In this document: positions 1-8,429 of the stretch, piece after piece | Numbering within the stretch: the first letter of the stretch is position 1 | Layout of the letters: each line of letters starts with the position of its first letter | Assembly: GCF_003287285.1 (NCBI RefSeq) | Contig: NZ_QMIG01000018.1 | Span: forward strand, 45,091-109,090 | Source: Phytoactinopolyspora halophila | GTDB lineage: Bacteria; Actinomycetota; Actinomycetes; Jiangellales; Jiangellaceae | DNA: 64,000 nt | Direction of reading: 5' to 3' | Notes under the pieces: generated by a model | The model's database searches: none | What the model was told of the DNA's origin: nothing | The model's input: the letters and a program-made list of their open reading frames with translations, nothing else | Position numbers and translations under genes: made by a program

Positions 1-66
1 GCGCCGCCGGCGCGGTATTTCTTCGTCCGCGGCGATCCCGCCGCCGATTCGCTTGTGCCCACGTAA
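1..66 (+). CDS. Possible 3' end of an upstream gene (partial)
   Basis: The first reading frame is open from the window edge to a TAA at 64-66 and would encode about 21 C-terminal residues (ending ADSLVPT). Nothing in so short a stretch identifies a family. The other two forward frames stay open a little longer (to about 114 and 131), so this could also be noncoding. The remaining bases up to the metQ ribosome binding site show no riboswitch-like structure that I can see. Confidence 0.2.
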   Translation, partial: APPARYFFVRGDPAADSLVPT

Positions 67-155
67 CAGCCCTGACCGGTGCCTACGTGCGCCGCAACGA
101 CCCAGTACGCGATGAGCCAGGCCACCCCTGACCGTCGCCCGCCAGGTGGAAGGAC

Positions 156-1073
156 ATGAAGAACATGATTCGTCAGAGTGCCACGTTGATCAGCGTCCTC
201 GCCGCAGGTGCCGTGCTCGCGGCGTGCGGCGGCAACGATCAGACCGAGGTCGCCACAGGCGACAGTGGCAGCCCGATCAAGATCGGTGTGGTTGGTGCCA
301 GCGAGGACTACTGGCAGATCTTCAGCGATCTCGCTGCCGAGGAAGGTATCGAGATAGAGCTGGTGAACTTCACCGACTACACGCAGCCCAACCCCGCGCT
401 GTCGCAGAACCAGCTCGACCTCAACCAGTTCCAGCACATTCAATACCTCGCCGCGTACAACGTCGCCAACGACGAGGACCTCACGCCGATCGGCGCGACC
501 GCGATCTATCCCCTCGGCTTGTACTCCACGGAGCACACGTCGATCGAGGACATTCCGGACGGCGGCGAGATCGCGATTCCCAACGATGAGACGAACCAGG
601 CCCGGGCGCTTCTCGTCCTCCAGGATGCGGGGCTGCTCACCCTCGAAGGTGGCGGGGACTCGACGTCGCTGCCGTCTGACGTCGTCGAGGAAGAGTCGAA
701 GGTGACGGTGACGCCCGTTGCTGCCGAGCAGACTGCCGTGGCGCTGAACAGCGTGGATGCGTCGATCATCAACAACGACTTCGTCGAGGACGCCGGCCTG
801 GAGCCGACGGATGCGCTGTATCAGGACGATCCCGATTCGCCCGCGGCGCAGCCGTACATCAATGTCTGGGCCGCGCGTGCCGGGCACGAGGACAACGAGA
901 CGTTCCAGAAGTTGATCGACATCTATCACGAGGACGAGGTTCAGGAGGCGGCGCTGCGGGCGTCGGGTGGTACGGCGGTGTTCACGGAGAAGCCGGCCTC
1001 GGAACTCCAGGAGATCCTCGATGAGGTCGAGTCCAACCTGGAAGCCACCGACGACGACACCACTTCCCCATGA
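156..1073 (+). CDS. metQ: Methionine ABC transporter substrate-binding lipoprotein (MetQ/NlpA family)
   Basis: Captures methionine outside the membrane and delivers it to the MetNI importer. The 305-residue protein opens with a lipoprotein signal peptide: basic start, hydrophobic run, then lipobox LAAC at residues 21-24, so Cys24 should be lipidated. The following GSPIKIGVVGASEDYWQIF and the LSQNQLDLNQFQH stretch match the NlpA/MetQ fold, and the length is slightly above the usual 270-280. The start at 156 has a purine-rich SD (GGTGGAAGGA) only two bases away; the ATG at 165 (residue 4) has better spacing and is an equally good start. First gene of metQ-metN-metI, separated from metN by a long perfect hairpin. 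Substrate is inferred from family and context. Confidence 0.93.
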   Translation: MKNMIRQSATLISVLAAGAVLAACGGNDQTEVATGDSGSPIKIGVVGASEDYWQIFSDLAAEEGIEIELVNFTDYTQPNPALSQNQLDLNQFQHIQYLAAYNVANDEDLTPIGATAIYPLGLYSTEHTSIEDIPDGGEIAIPNDETNQARALLVLQDAGLLTLEGGGDSTSLPSDVVEEESKVTVTPVAAEQTAVALNSVDASIINNDFVEDAGLEPTDALYQDDPDSPAAQPYINVWAARAGHEDNETFQKLIDIYHEDEVQEAALRASGGTAVFTEKPASELQEILDEVESNLEATDDDTTSP

Positions 1074-1120
1074 TCATGAACATTAACGGCTCCGTGCGGA
1101 GCCGTTAATGTTCATGATCA
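1071..1120 (+). terminator. Perfect 23-bp inverted repeat between metQ and metN
   Basis: Bases 1071-1093 pair without mismatch with 1098-1120 around a GTGC loop. The metQ stop codon is the first three bases of the stem. No T-run follows, and the metN start lies only 31 bases downstream. It therefore looks like a partial terminator or mRNA-stabilising stem that would let the binding protein be made in excess over the ATPase and permease. The perfect symmetry could also serve as a protein-binding site. Confidence 0.7.
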
Positions 1121-1151
1121 GCGGAGATTGGGTGCGCTGCGGGAGAGTGTG

Positions 1152-2354
1152 ATGATCAGTTTTCGTGAGGCGACGAAGGTCTTCGGCTCCGGCCCGGACG
1201 CCGTGCGAGCCGTCGACTCGGTCACCCTCGACGTCGGAGAAGGCGAGATCTTCGGCGTGATCGGATACTCGGGGGCAGGCAAGAGCACGCTCGTGCGCCT
1301 CGTCAATGCCCTCGAGACCGTCACATCGGGTCAGGTGGTGGTCGATGGCCACGACGTCACGACGCTCGGCGAATCGGAGCTACGGCAGCTGCGTGCCAGT
1401 ATCGGGATGGTCTTCCAGCAGTTCAACCTGATGAAATCGCGGACCGTCGCGGGCAACGTCGCCTACCCCCTGAAGGTGGCGAGGTGGCCGAAGGAGAGGC
1501 GCAAGCAGCGCGTGGCCGAGCTACTCGACTTCGTCGGCTTGGCGGACAAGGCTCGTACCTACCCGGGACAGCTCTCCGGCGGGCAGAAGCAGCGCGTGGG
1601 GATCGCCCGGGCGCTGGCCACCTCGCCGAAGATCCTGCTCGCGGACGAGGCCACGAGCGCGCTCGATCCGGACACCACGCAGGACGTTCTCGCCCTCCTC
1701 AAGCGGGTGAACCGGGAGCTGGGCGTCACGGTCGTTGTCATCACCCACGAGATGGACGTCATCCGCTCGATCGCGCAGCGAGTCGCGGTCATGGAGCACG
1801 GCAAGGTAGTCGAGCACGGTCGTGTCTACGACGTCTTCGCGGCGCCGCGGGAGCGTGCCACCCGGAGGTTCGTCGGGACGGCCCTGCGCGACCGCCCGAC
1901 GCCGGAGGTGCTCGAACGGCTCAGGCACCGGCATCCCGGCAGGATGGTGACGGTAGGCGTCCGCGACGGCCAGGGCAGCGGCACCGACCTGACGGCGACG
2001 CTGCGCAGGCACGGCGTGGACGGCTCGATCGTGTTCGGCGGAATCACCGAGATCGACGAGCGTCCATTCGGCAGCCTGACGGTCGAGCTTGCCGGCGACG
2101 AGGAATCGATCGACGCGCTGATCGCGGAGCTGCGTCGCACGGCAGACGTTCACGACCTGGGAACTCGGGAGCATCCGCGCAACGATCCCTCCGCCGTCGT
2201 GGCGGGTGACGAGCAGCCGTCATCACCGGACGCACCCGGCATCTCCGGCGCCGGCGGCGCCGACGAGATCGCTGGCCCCGCGACCGGCCTCTCCGCTGGC
2301 TCGGCGACCGGCCTCGGCACGCCTCCCGAGAGATCGTCTGGAGGGTTCCAGTGA
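1152..2354 (+). CDS. metN: Methionine ABC transporter ATP-binding protein MetN
   Basis: ATPase subunit of the methionine importer. Walker A GYSGAGKST is at residues 38-46, followed by the Q-loop (GMVFQQFNL), signature LSGGQKQR, Walker B ILLADEATSALD and the switch His in VVITHEMD. A C-terminal NIL/ACT-like domain of about residues 265-345 (methionine-sensing in the family) follows. After it comes a Gly/Ala/Ser/Pro-rich tail of about 55 residues that typical MetN proteins (about 345 aa) lack. I chose ATG 1152 because GGGAGAG sits five bases upstream; an in-frame TTG at 1128 would add eight unlikely residues. The last codons overlap metI. Confidence 0.93.
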   Translation: MISFREATKVFGSGPDAVRAVDSVTLDVGEGEIFGVIGYSGAGKSTLVRLVNALETVTSGQVVVDGHDVTTLGESELRQLRASIGMVFQQFNLMKSRTVAGNVAYPLKVARWPKERRKQRVAELLDFVGLADKARTYPGQLSGGQKQRVGIARALATSPKILLADEATSALDPDTTQDVLALLKRVNRELGVTVVVITHEMDVIRSIAQRVAVMEHGKVVEHGRVYDVFAAPRERATRRFVGTALRDRPTPEVLERLRHRHPGRMVTVGVRDGQGSGTDLTATLRRHGVDGSIVFGGITEIDERPFGSLTVELAGDEESIDALIAELRRTADVHDLGTREHPRNDPSAVVAGDEQPSSPDAPGISGAGGADEIAGPATGLSAGSATGLGTPPERSSGGFQ

Positions 2355-3013
2355 ACAGCGACTGGTCCACGCTCGCTCCCATCTTGCTGGAGTCCCTGCG
2401 CGAAACCCTCTACATGGTGTCGGTCACCCTGCTGATCAGCGGGGCGCTCGGACTCCTCATGGGGGTGTTGCTGTACGCGACGCGCCGGGGCAACCTGCTC
2501 GAAAACGCCGCGATCTTCACCGTGCTCAACATCGCGGTGAACATCGTGCGGCCGATCCCGTTCATCATCTTCATCACCGCCGTCGGGCCGTTGACGCTGA
2601 TGACGATCGGGACGACGATCGGCAACGAGGCGGTGATCTTCGCGATGTCGATCATGGCATCGTTCATCACCGCGCGAATCGTCGAGCAGAATCTGGTGGC
2701 GACCGATCCGGGAGTGATCGAAGCTGCGCGGGCCGTCGGGGCGTCGCGGCTGCGCATCATCCTCACCGTGCTCATCCCGGAGTCGCTGGCGCCACTCGTT
2801 CTCGGTTACACCTTCCTGCTGATCGGCATCATTGACATGTCGGCGCTTGCCGGTTACATCGGCGGCGGCGGCCTCGGTGATTTCGCCATCGTCTATGGCT
2901 ACCAGCGGTTCAACTGGGAAGTGACGTTCGTGACGGTGGTCGTCATCGTCGTGCTCGTCCAGCTCGCCCAGGTGCTCGGAAACTGGTTGGCCAGAAAGGC
3001 GCTGCACCGCTAG
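2351..3013 (+). CDS. metI: Methionine ABC transporter permease MetI
   Basis: Inner-membrane channel of the MetNIQ importer, 220 residues, about five hydrophobic segments. The EAA loop is visible as EAARAVGASRLRIILTVLIPES, the site that docks onto MetN. Start is GTG at 2351, overlapping the metN stop in a GTGA arrangement with GGAGGG just upstream, so the two are translationally coupled. The gene ends 17 bases before the stop of the convergent gene on the other strand. Confidence 0.93.
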   Translation: MNSDWSTLAPILLESLRETLYMVSVTLLISGALGLLMGVLLYATRRGNLLENAAIFTVLNIAVNIVRPIPFIIFITAVGPLTLMTIGTTIGNEAVIFAMSIMASFITARIVEQNLVATDPGVIEAARAVGASRLRIILTVLIPESLAPLVLGYTFLLIGIIDMSALAGYIGGGGLGDFAIVYGYQRFNWEVTFVTVVVIVVLVQLAQVLGNWLARKALHR

Positions 3014-3030
3014 GCGAGGGAAGTAGCTGG

Positions 3031-4404
3031 TCAGGCGATCGGTACCGATCCCGCCCTGGGGCGCGGCCCCGACGTTGGGTGCGATCCTGACGACGCGGAG
3101 GCGGAGGCGTGGGCGTGCTCCGACAGCCGGTCGACCTCCTCGCGCAGGGCGGCGATCGCGTCGGACGTAGCGTCGACGGCCTCGCGCGGGTGGGGAAACA
3201 GCGTCAGCTCGGCCGTTGTGGATTCGTCGGGTGCCGTGGACGCGGCCAGCTGTGCGATCTTCTCGGTGACACCGGCAACGCGGGTGGCGTCCGCGAGATC
3301 GTCGAGCTCCCGGGAGAGCGCGCGCAGGCGGTCGCGGTATGCCTCCAGACGATCGACACGCTCGTCGAGGTGGGCGACAAGCGTGTCGAGGGATGCCCAC
3401 GACGACGTGTACACCGCGTTCGCACGTCGGCCCGTCTCGGAACGCTCCGGTGGCCGGTCGCCCATCTCCATGCGTAGCTGTGCGATGCGGTGACTCCGAA
3501 GCGCGATCTGCCGGACCTCGGCGTCGAGGTCGATGCGCAGCCCGTCGTCGAGTCTGGTCGAAGCCCAGGCGGACGTGGCGCGGATGTGGGCGACGACGGC
3601 CATAAGCCGCGAGAGGACGTCGCTCTCCCGGCCGGCCGATTTCTTGATCTTGGCAGTGTCGACGGTGACGAGTGCCCGCAGGACGGCGCTGACGTGTTCC
3701 TGCGATACCGCTGTGCTGGATCGTTGTCGAGCTGCGGGGGTGACGCTGGCGAGATGGCAACCGCCCATGGGCAGGCATGCGGCGAGGTGCCGGTGGACTT
3801 CGCTGCTGGGCCAGTAGTCGAACAGGCTCAGCTGCCGCTCGACCATGTCGAGATCGATGACCGTGCCCGTGTCCGAGGGAATCTGTTCCCGGTCGATGAC
3901 GTAGACGGCGCGGCCGTGCGCGCTGGACACCCAGTGCGCCTGGGCGCGGAGCGACCTGAGGACACCAGACGTGGCGGGGGCAGCCCGGTTGCGTACGAGC
4001 CGTGCCAGATGCTCTTCGACGAGATCGTCGTCGAAGACGTTCAGGTTCGAGCCGAAGACCTCCGTGCGGCCGTAGCCGGAAGTGATCGACAGCCGGCTGC
4101 GGAACCTGCGGTTGAGCCGCCACGATTGGACGTCGTCGGCCAGTGCCTGGCGCCGGATCCAGGTGACGGGCTCGTCGGTGCTCTGAAGTGCTATGACGCG
4201 GCCGTTGGTGATGATGAGGCAGTCGGCGTCCGGTTGCTTGCCGTCGAGGCGCACGAGAAGTTCGACGCGTTCGCCGGGCACGAGTTTGAGACCGCCGAGT
4301 ATCTTCGCCTCGAACGCGTCCTGGACATCACGACCTACTCGCACGTTCTCGCCTTCCGAATTCGTGGACCGAAGCCACCAGACCTTTCCACCGTTTACTT
4401 TCAC
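3031..4404 (-). CDS. Uncharacterised protein, PH-like N-terminal region and coiled-coil C-terminus
   Basis: I do not recognise this protein as a whole. Residues 30-110 contain GERVELLVRLDGK then CLIITNGRVIALQS, the pattern of the small bacterial PH-like domains that carry a 'lllT..Rvl' strand; this is a tentative match. The C-terminal third (from about VAHLDERVDRLEAYRDRL) is Leu/Arg/Glu heptad-rich and should form coiled coil, ending in a Ser/Ala/Pro-rich tail. No signal peptide or membrane span. The start used is GTG at 4404; it has no clear SD, and an in-frame ATG near 4506 would add about 34 residues and place the promoter at the 30-bp palindrome at 4517. Transcribed divergently from ndh. 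Confidence 0.65.
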   Translation of the reverse strand: MKVNGGKVWWLRSTNSEGENVRVGRDVQDAFEAKILGGLKLVPGERVELLVRLDGKQPDADCLIITNGRVIALQSTDEPVTWIRRQALADDVQSWRLNRRFRSRLSITSGYGRTEVFGSNLNVFDDDLVEEHLARLVRNRAAPATSGVLRSLRAQAHWVSSAHGRAVYVIDREQIPSDTGTVIDLDMVERQLSLFDYWPSSEVHRHLAACLPMGGCHLASVTPAARQRSSTAVSQEHVSAVLRALVTVDTAKIKKSAGRESDVLSRLMAVVAHIRATSAWASTRLDDGLRIDLDAEVRQIALRSHRIAQLRMEMGDRPPERSETGRRANAVYTSSWASLDTLVAHLDERVDRLEAYRDRLRALSRELDDLADATRVAGVTEKIAQLAASTAPDESTTAELTLFPHPREAVDATSDAIAALREEVDRLSEHAHASASASSGSHPTSGPRPRAGSVPIA

Positions 4405-4516
4405 AGGTGATATGACTGTGCGCAACCGAGATCGTGAAGGTTGATCCGTTTTGCCTCGGAAGTCAGGCGAAAGGGGAAACCCTGCGGCCGGGTCGATGCG
4501 CGGCATCTGGAGCGTA

Positions 4517-4546
4517 AATAGCTTGTGAACATGTTCACAAGCTATT
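4517..4546. promoter_or_regulatory. 30-bp perfect palindrome, candidate operator
   Basis: A perfect 15+15 inverted repeat with core TTGTGAACATGTTCACAA and AT-rich ends, in the gap between the divergent uncharacterised gene and ndh. It lies about 90 bases before the ndh start. The centre GAAC-AT-GTTC has a two-base spacer, unlike the four-base spacer of Gram-positive LexA boxes. Zero loop length argues for a dimeric DNA-binding protein rather than a terminator. Confidence 0.65.
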
Positions 4547-4638
4547 AGGGTAAGAGGTGTCGGGACACACGAGGCAGGGTCGCGATGGCGCGCCACGGCC
4601 TGGTTGGATATTCCAAGACTCGGACAGAGGCGTGACGA

Positions 4639-5961
4639 ATGACCCAAGAGAACGCTCCGCACATCCTCATCCTCGGCGGTGGCTACGTCGGGATGTACAC
4701 GGCACTCGGGCTGCAGAAGAAGCTTGGCCCGGGGCAGGCCCGGATCACGGTCGTCGATCCCCGCTCCTACATGACCTATCAGCCATTCCTGCCCGAGGCG
4801 TCTGCTGGCTCGCTGGAACCGCGGCACGTCGTCGTGCCGTTGCGCCGCGTGCTTCGCCGGTGCCACGTGATCACGGGGCGGGTCACCTCGATAGCTCACG
4901 CGGACAAGCGCGTCACGGTAGCGCCGGAGGAGGGAGAGCCGTACGAGCTCACGTATGACACCCTCGTCCTCGCGCTGGGCTCGATCCCCCGGACGCTGCC
5001 CATCCCGGGTCTGGCCGACAACGGGATCGGGTTCAAGCAGGTTGAAGAGGCCATCGCGTTGCGTAACCACGTCCTCGATCGGCTCGATATCGCGGCGTCC
5101 ACAACCGATGAACACGCCCGTCGCCGCGCGCTCACCTTCGTCTTCGTCGGTGGCGGCTTCGCCGGTGCCGAGGCGCTGGGCGAGCTCGAGAACATGGCCC
5201 AGTACGCGCGCAAGCGGTACTACCCGCAGATCGGGGCTCGCGAGATGCGCTGGGTTCTGGTCGATGCTGCAGACCACATCCTGCCCGAGGTGGGCGCCGA
5301 GATGGGCGTGTACACCGTCGAGGAGCTGAGCAAGCGAGGAATCGAGATCCGGCTCAAGACGTTCCTCGAATCGTGCGAGAACGGCCATGTCGTGCTGTCG
5401 AAGGGCCGGCCCTTCGACGCGGATACGATCGTGTGGACCGCCGGTGTCAAGGCGAATCCGGTATTGACCGAGAGCGACGTCCCGCTGGACGGGCGCGGCA
5501 GGGTCAGCTGCACGCCGGAGCTGCGCGTGACGGGTCTCGATGATGCCTGGTCGGCGGGTGACAACGCCGCCGTGCCGGATCTCACCGCCGACGATCCCGA
5601 CGCCGTGTGCGCGCCCAACGCGCAGCACGCCGTACGGCAGGCGAAGCTGCTGGCGAAGAACATCGCCGCGACGTTGAAGGGGAAGCAGCCCAAGGCCTAC
5701 CGGCACAAGTACGTGGGGTCGGTGGCAAGCCTCGGCTTGTATCGCGGGGTCGCGCACGTGTATGGCGTGAAGGTCAAGGGATTTCCCGCGTGGTTTATGC
5801 ACCGCACGTATCACATGAGCAAGATGCCGACCTTCAACCGGAAGGCGCGTGTGGTGGTCGATTGGACGATGGCCCTGCTGTTCCGCCGTGAAGTGGTGAC
5901 GCTGGGGCGGATGCGCATGCCCCGCGAGGAGTTTCGCCGCGCCGCCACCACGAAGCATTAG
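4639..5961 (+). CDS. ndh: Type II NADH dehydrogenase / NAD(P)/FAD-dependent oxidoreductase
   Basis: Non-proton-pumping NADH:quinone oxidoreductase at the cytoplasmic membrane face. FAD-binding motif GGGYVGMY is near residue 13, and a second dinucleotide motif FVGGGFAGAEALGEL is near residue 172 for NADH. The late ATG-like FAD motif is seen as AWSAGDNAAVP, and the C-terminus ends in an amphipathic stretch (DWTMALLFRREVV) expected to anchor NDH-2 in the membrane. 440 residues, normal for actinobacterial Ndh. Start ATG 4639 has a modest AGAGG about nine bases upstream. Probably cotranscribed with the methyltransferase 18 bases downstream; a 30-bp palindrome upstream may control it. Confidence 0.9.
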   Translation: MTQENAPHILILGGGYVGMYTALGLQKKLGPGQARITVVDPRSYMTYQPFLPEASAGSLEPRHVVVPLRRVLRRCHVITGRVTSIAHADKRVTVAPEEGEPYELTYDTLVLALGSIPRTLPIPGLADNGIGFKQVEEAIALRNHVLDRLDIAASTTDEHARRRALTFVFVGGGFAGAEALGELENMAQYARKRYYPQIGAREMRWVLVDAADHILPEVGAEMGVYTVEELSKRGIEIRLKTFLESCENGHVVLSKGRPFDADTIVWTAGVKANPVLTESDVPLDGRGRVSCTPELRVTGLDDAWSAGDNAAVPDLTADDPDAVCAPNAQHAVRQAKLLAKNIAATLKGKQPKAYRHKYVGSVASLGLYRGVAHVYGVKVKGFPAWFMHRTYHMSKMPTFNRKARVVVDWTMALLFRREVVTLGRMRMPREEFRRAATTKH

Positions 5962-5979
5962 AGGAGTGAGAAACTGAGC

Positions 5980-7272
5980 ATGATGAGCGCCGGGGGAGCC
6001 GCAGGACGAATCGCCGGACTGGTCGAGCGAGTGCTGGCGCAACCGTCGCCGCTGGCGATTCGGGCGTGGGATGGATCACGTGCCGGTCCGGCAGACGGCC
6101 CGGTCATCGTGGTGACCTCGCGCCGGGCTCTCCGGCGGGTGCTATGGCAGCCTGACGAGCTGGGTCTGGCCCGCGCCTGGGTAGCCGGCGAGCTCGACGT
6201 CGAGGGAGACCTTGAAGAGGCCCTGGCCGAACTCGAGACCGTGCTGGACCGGGTGGATTCCCGCCCCAAGCTGTCGGCCTCCGACCGCGCGGAGGCGCTG
6301 CGCTCGGCCGTGTTGCTCGGTGCGCTCGGCCCGCAGCCGAAACCCCCGGTGATCGAAGCCGAGCTCGCCGGCGAGCGGCATTCCAAGAAGCGGGATCGTG
6401 CCGCGATCAGTCACCACTACGACGTCGGGAACGATTTCTACGAGCTCGTCCTGGGCTCGTCAATGGTGTACTCCTGCGCGTACTGGACCAAGCCAGACGA
6501 TCCCGCATACACGCTGGAGGATGCGCAGCGGGACAAGCATGACCTCGTCTGCCGCAAGCTGGGCCTCGAACCCGGAATGCGGCTGCTGGACGTCGGTTGC
6601 GGGTGGGGCTCGCTCGTCTTGCACGCCGCCCGCGAGTACGGCGTCCGGGCCGTGGGCGTGACGTTGTCCGAAGCGCAGGGCGAGTTCGCCCAGCGCCGGA
6701 TCGACGATGCCGGGATCGGTGATCTCGCCGAGGTCCGGGTTCAGGATTGGCGGGACATCGACGACGGCCCGTATGACGCCATCGCCAGTGTCGGTATGGC
6801 CGAGCACCTGGGCGCGAGGAACTGGCCGTCATATACCGCGCGGCTGTACGAGCTGCTCAGCCCGGGTGGCCGGCTGCTCAATCAGCAGATTGTCCGGGCA
6901 GCACAGCGGCACGCGACGCACCGAAGCGGCCGTCGGCGCACGTTCATCGACGCCTACGTCTTCCCCGACGGCGAGCTCATGCCGATCGGGGACATCGTCA
7001 GCGAGCTGGAGGGTGCCGGGTTCGAGGTACGCGATGTCCACAACCTTCGTGAGCACTATGCCCGCACGCTGCGCGCCTGGGTGGACAATGTGGAAACGGC
7101 CTGGATGCGTGCGGTGCGGTTGGCCGGTACGGCCCGCGCGCGAGTGTGGCGGCTGTACATGACGGGCTCGGCGCTCTCGTTCGACGCGGGACGGATCGCG
7201 ATCCATCAGGTTCTGGCGGTGCGGCGCGACGACGAGGGCCGCAGTCACGTTCCGATGGTCCGTACGGTTTGA
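5980..7272 (+). CDS. Cyclopropane-fatty-acyl-phospholipid synthase family methyltransferase
   Basis: SAM-dependent enzyme that adds a methylene or methyl group across double bonds of membrane phospholipid acyl chains. An N-terminal non-catalytic domain (about 1-130) precedes the family signature HYDVGNDFYELVLGSSMVYS (from about 146) and the SAM motif LLDVGCGWGS (about 202-211). 430 residues, typical. GAGGAGTGAG lies upstream; the start may be the ATG at 5980 or 5983. It sits between ndh and a small ACT protein in one direction. Whether the product is cyclopropane or a methyl-branched chain (as in some actinomycete homologues) cannot be told from sequence. Confidence 0.88.
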   Translation: MMSAGGAAGRIAGLVERVLAQPSPLAIRAWDGSRAGPADGPVIVVTSRRALRRVLWQPDELGLARAWVAGELDVEGDLEEALAELETVLDRVDSRPKLSASDRAEALRSAVLLGALGPQPKPPVIEAELAGERHSKKRDRAAISHHYDVGNDFYELVLGSSMVYSCAYWTKPDDPAYTLEDAQRDKHDLVCRKLGLEPGMRLLDVGCGWGSLVLHAAREYGVRAVGVTLSEAQGEFAQRRIDDAGIGDLAEVRVQDWRDIDDGPYDAIASVGMAEHLGARNWPSYTARLYELLSPGGRLLNQQIVRAAQRHATHRSGRRRTFIDAYVFPDGELMPIGDIVSELEGAGFEVRDVHNLREHYARTLRAWVDNVETAWMRAVRLAGTARARVWRLYMTGSALSFDAGRIAIHQVLAVRRDDEGRSHVPMVRTV

Positions 7273-7281
7273 TGGTGTCTC

Positions 7282-7800
7282 GTGAGCCTCATCGCCGTTA
7301 CCGTCATCGGGCATGATCGCCCCGGAATCATCGCCGAAGCGACGAGCGCGCTGGCGGAGCTCGGGATCAACCTCGAAGACTCGACCATGACCCGCCTGCG
7401 TGGCCATTTCGCCATGATGCTGCTCTGCGAGGGAGATACGACCGTCTCGCAGGTCGAGCGCGCGCTCGGTGATCTGGCCGCAGACGGCACGTTGCAGGTC
7501 AGCGCGCGCGAAGTCGACCGGGACGAGCCCGGTACGTCGAGCGGGCGCCCGTACGTGCTCACCGTGCACGGCGGCGACCGGCTCGGTATCGTCTCGGCGG
7601 TGACGAGCGTGCTGGCCCGCGCGGGTGGGAACATCACCGATCTCACCACGCGCCTGACGAACGATCTCTATATGGTTGTCGCGGAAGTGGATCTGCCGGT
7701 GGATGCCGACGAGTCGGTCCTGGCGGCCGAGCTCACGGCCATCGGTCGCCAGCTCGGTATCGACGTCGCGTTGCGAGCGCAAGAGACGGACGTCTTGTGA
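7282..7800 (+). CDS. Tandem ACT-domain protein (GcvR-like)
   Basis: 172 residues made of two ACT domains: the first begins LIAVTVIGHDRPGIIAEATSAL, the second YVLTVHGGDRLGIVSAVTSVLA. The pattern 'DRPGI/DRLGI' followed by a helix is the ligand-binding ACT signature. Such stand-alone double-ACT proteins are often annotated as glycine-cleavage regulators (GcvR-like), but no gcv gene is near, so the ligand is unknown. GTG start at 7282; its last bases overlap the deformylase start (GTGA), so the two are translationally coupled. Confidence 0.8.
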   Translation: MSLIAVTVIGHDRPGIIAEATSALAELGINLEDSTMTRLRGHFAMMLLCEGDTTVSQVERALGDLAADGTLQVSAREVDRDEPGTSSGRPYVLTVHGGDRLGIVSAVTSVLARAGGNITDLTTRLTNDLYMVVAEVDLPVDADESVLAAELTAIGRQLGIDVALRAQETDVL

Positions 7801-8342
7801 GCCTGCACGATTGGTCGGTGCATGACCTGGGGACCGAAGGGCAAGTGCGCGAGGTGCTCCGGGCGCCGGACGCGGTGCTGTCGACGCCCTCGGAGAAGGT
7901 TGACCCGGGCGATGCGAGCGTCGTCCAGCTGGCGGCCGACCTCGTGGCAACGATGCGCGTGTCGCCCGGATGCGTGGGACTGGCAGCCAATCAGGTGGGG
8001 CTGGCCTGGCACGTCTTCTGTGTCGACGTGACGGAGCATCCCAAGGCCAGAACGACACACGGCACGTTCGTCCTGTGCAATGCGCGGGTTGTCGAGGCGT
8101 CGCGCAAGGAGAAGGGCCGCGAAGGGTGCATGTCGGTGCCGGAGCTCACCGGTGATGTCAAACGCGCGACGCGCCTGACGGTCACCGGCCAGCTACCGCC
8201 CAGCGGTGACGAGATCGTGGTGGAGACCGACGCGTTCGAGGCCCGGGCCGTGCAGCATGAGATCGACCACTGTGACGGTTTTCTCTTCCTCGACCGGGTC
8301 GCTGGGGCACACGCCGTTTACGCGCGTAAGACCTACCTGTAA
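7797..8342 (+). CDS. def: Peptide deformylase
   Basis: Removes the formyl group from the N-terminal methionine of new proteins, a metal-dependent hydrolase. All three motifs are present: GLAANQVG (61-68, canonical GVGLAAPQ with Asn for Pro), EGCMS (109-113, metal-ligand Cys111) and QHEIDHCDG (153-161, metal His154 and His158, catalytic Glu155). Cys replaces the usual Leu at position 159. 181 residues, usual length. GTG start overlaps the preceding ACT gene; a hairpin and a tRNA gene follow. The Asn and Cys substitutions suggest a paralogous, perhaps non-primary, deformylase. Confidence 0.9.
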   Translation: MSLHDWSVHDLGTEGQVREVLRAPDAVLSTPSEKVDPGDASVVQLAADLVATMRVSPGCVGLAANQVGLAWHVFCVDVTEHPKARTTHGTFVLCNARVVEASRKEKGREGCMSVPELTGDVKRATRLTVTGQLPPSGDEIVVETDAFEARAVQHEIDHCDGFLFLDRVAGAHAVYARKTYL

Positions 8343-8356
8343 GGCGGGGGCCGTGG

Positions 8357-8373
8357 GCTACCCTTCGGGTAGC
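8357..8373 (+). terminator. Short hairpin after the deformylase gene
   Basis: GCTACCC pairs perfectly with GGGTAGC across a TTC loop, 15 bases past the deformylase stop. No T-run follows, so termination strength is uncertain. It separates the protein operon from the tRNA gene. Confidence 0.45.
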
Positions 8374-8429
8374 GACGGGAACCATAGCCAATGGTCACGC
8401 GGTGACGTACAGTGCTTTTCGTCGGGAAT

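Noticed and set aside
1..155. SAM riboswitch before metQ
   Set aside because: The 155 bases available show no S-box-like helices; the true leader may begin outside the window.
2150..4123. 657-codon minus-strand frame
   Set aside because: Arg/Pro/His-rich antisense of metN, metI and part of the neighbouring real gene in another frame.
4517..4546. LexA (SOS) box in the palindrome
   Set aside because: The Gram-positive box needs four bases between GAAC and GTTC; here there are two.
3031..6042. Very long minus-strand open frame (1003 codons)
   Set aside because: Only its last part (below 4404) has protein-like text; the rest is the antisense of ndh.
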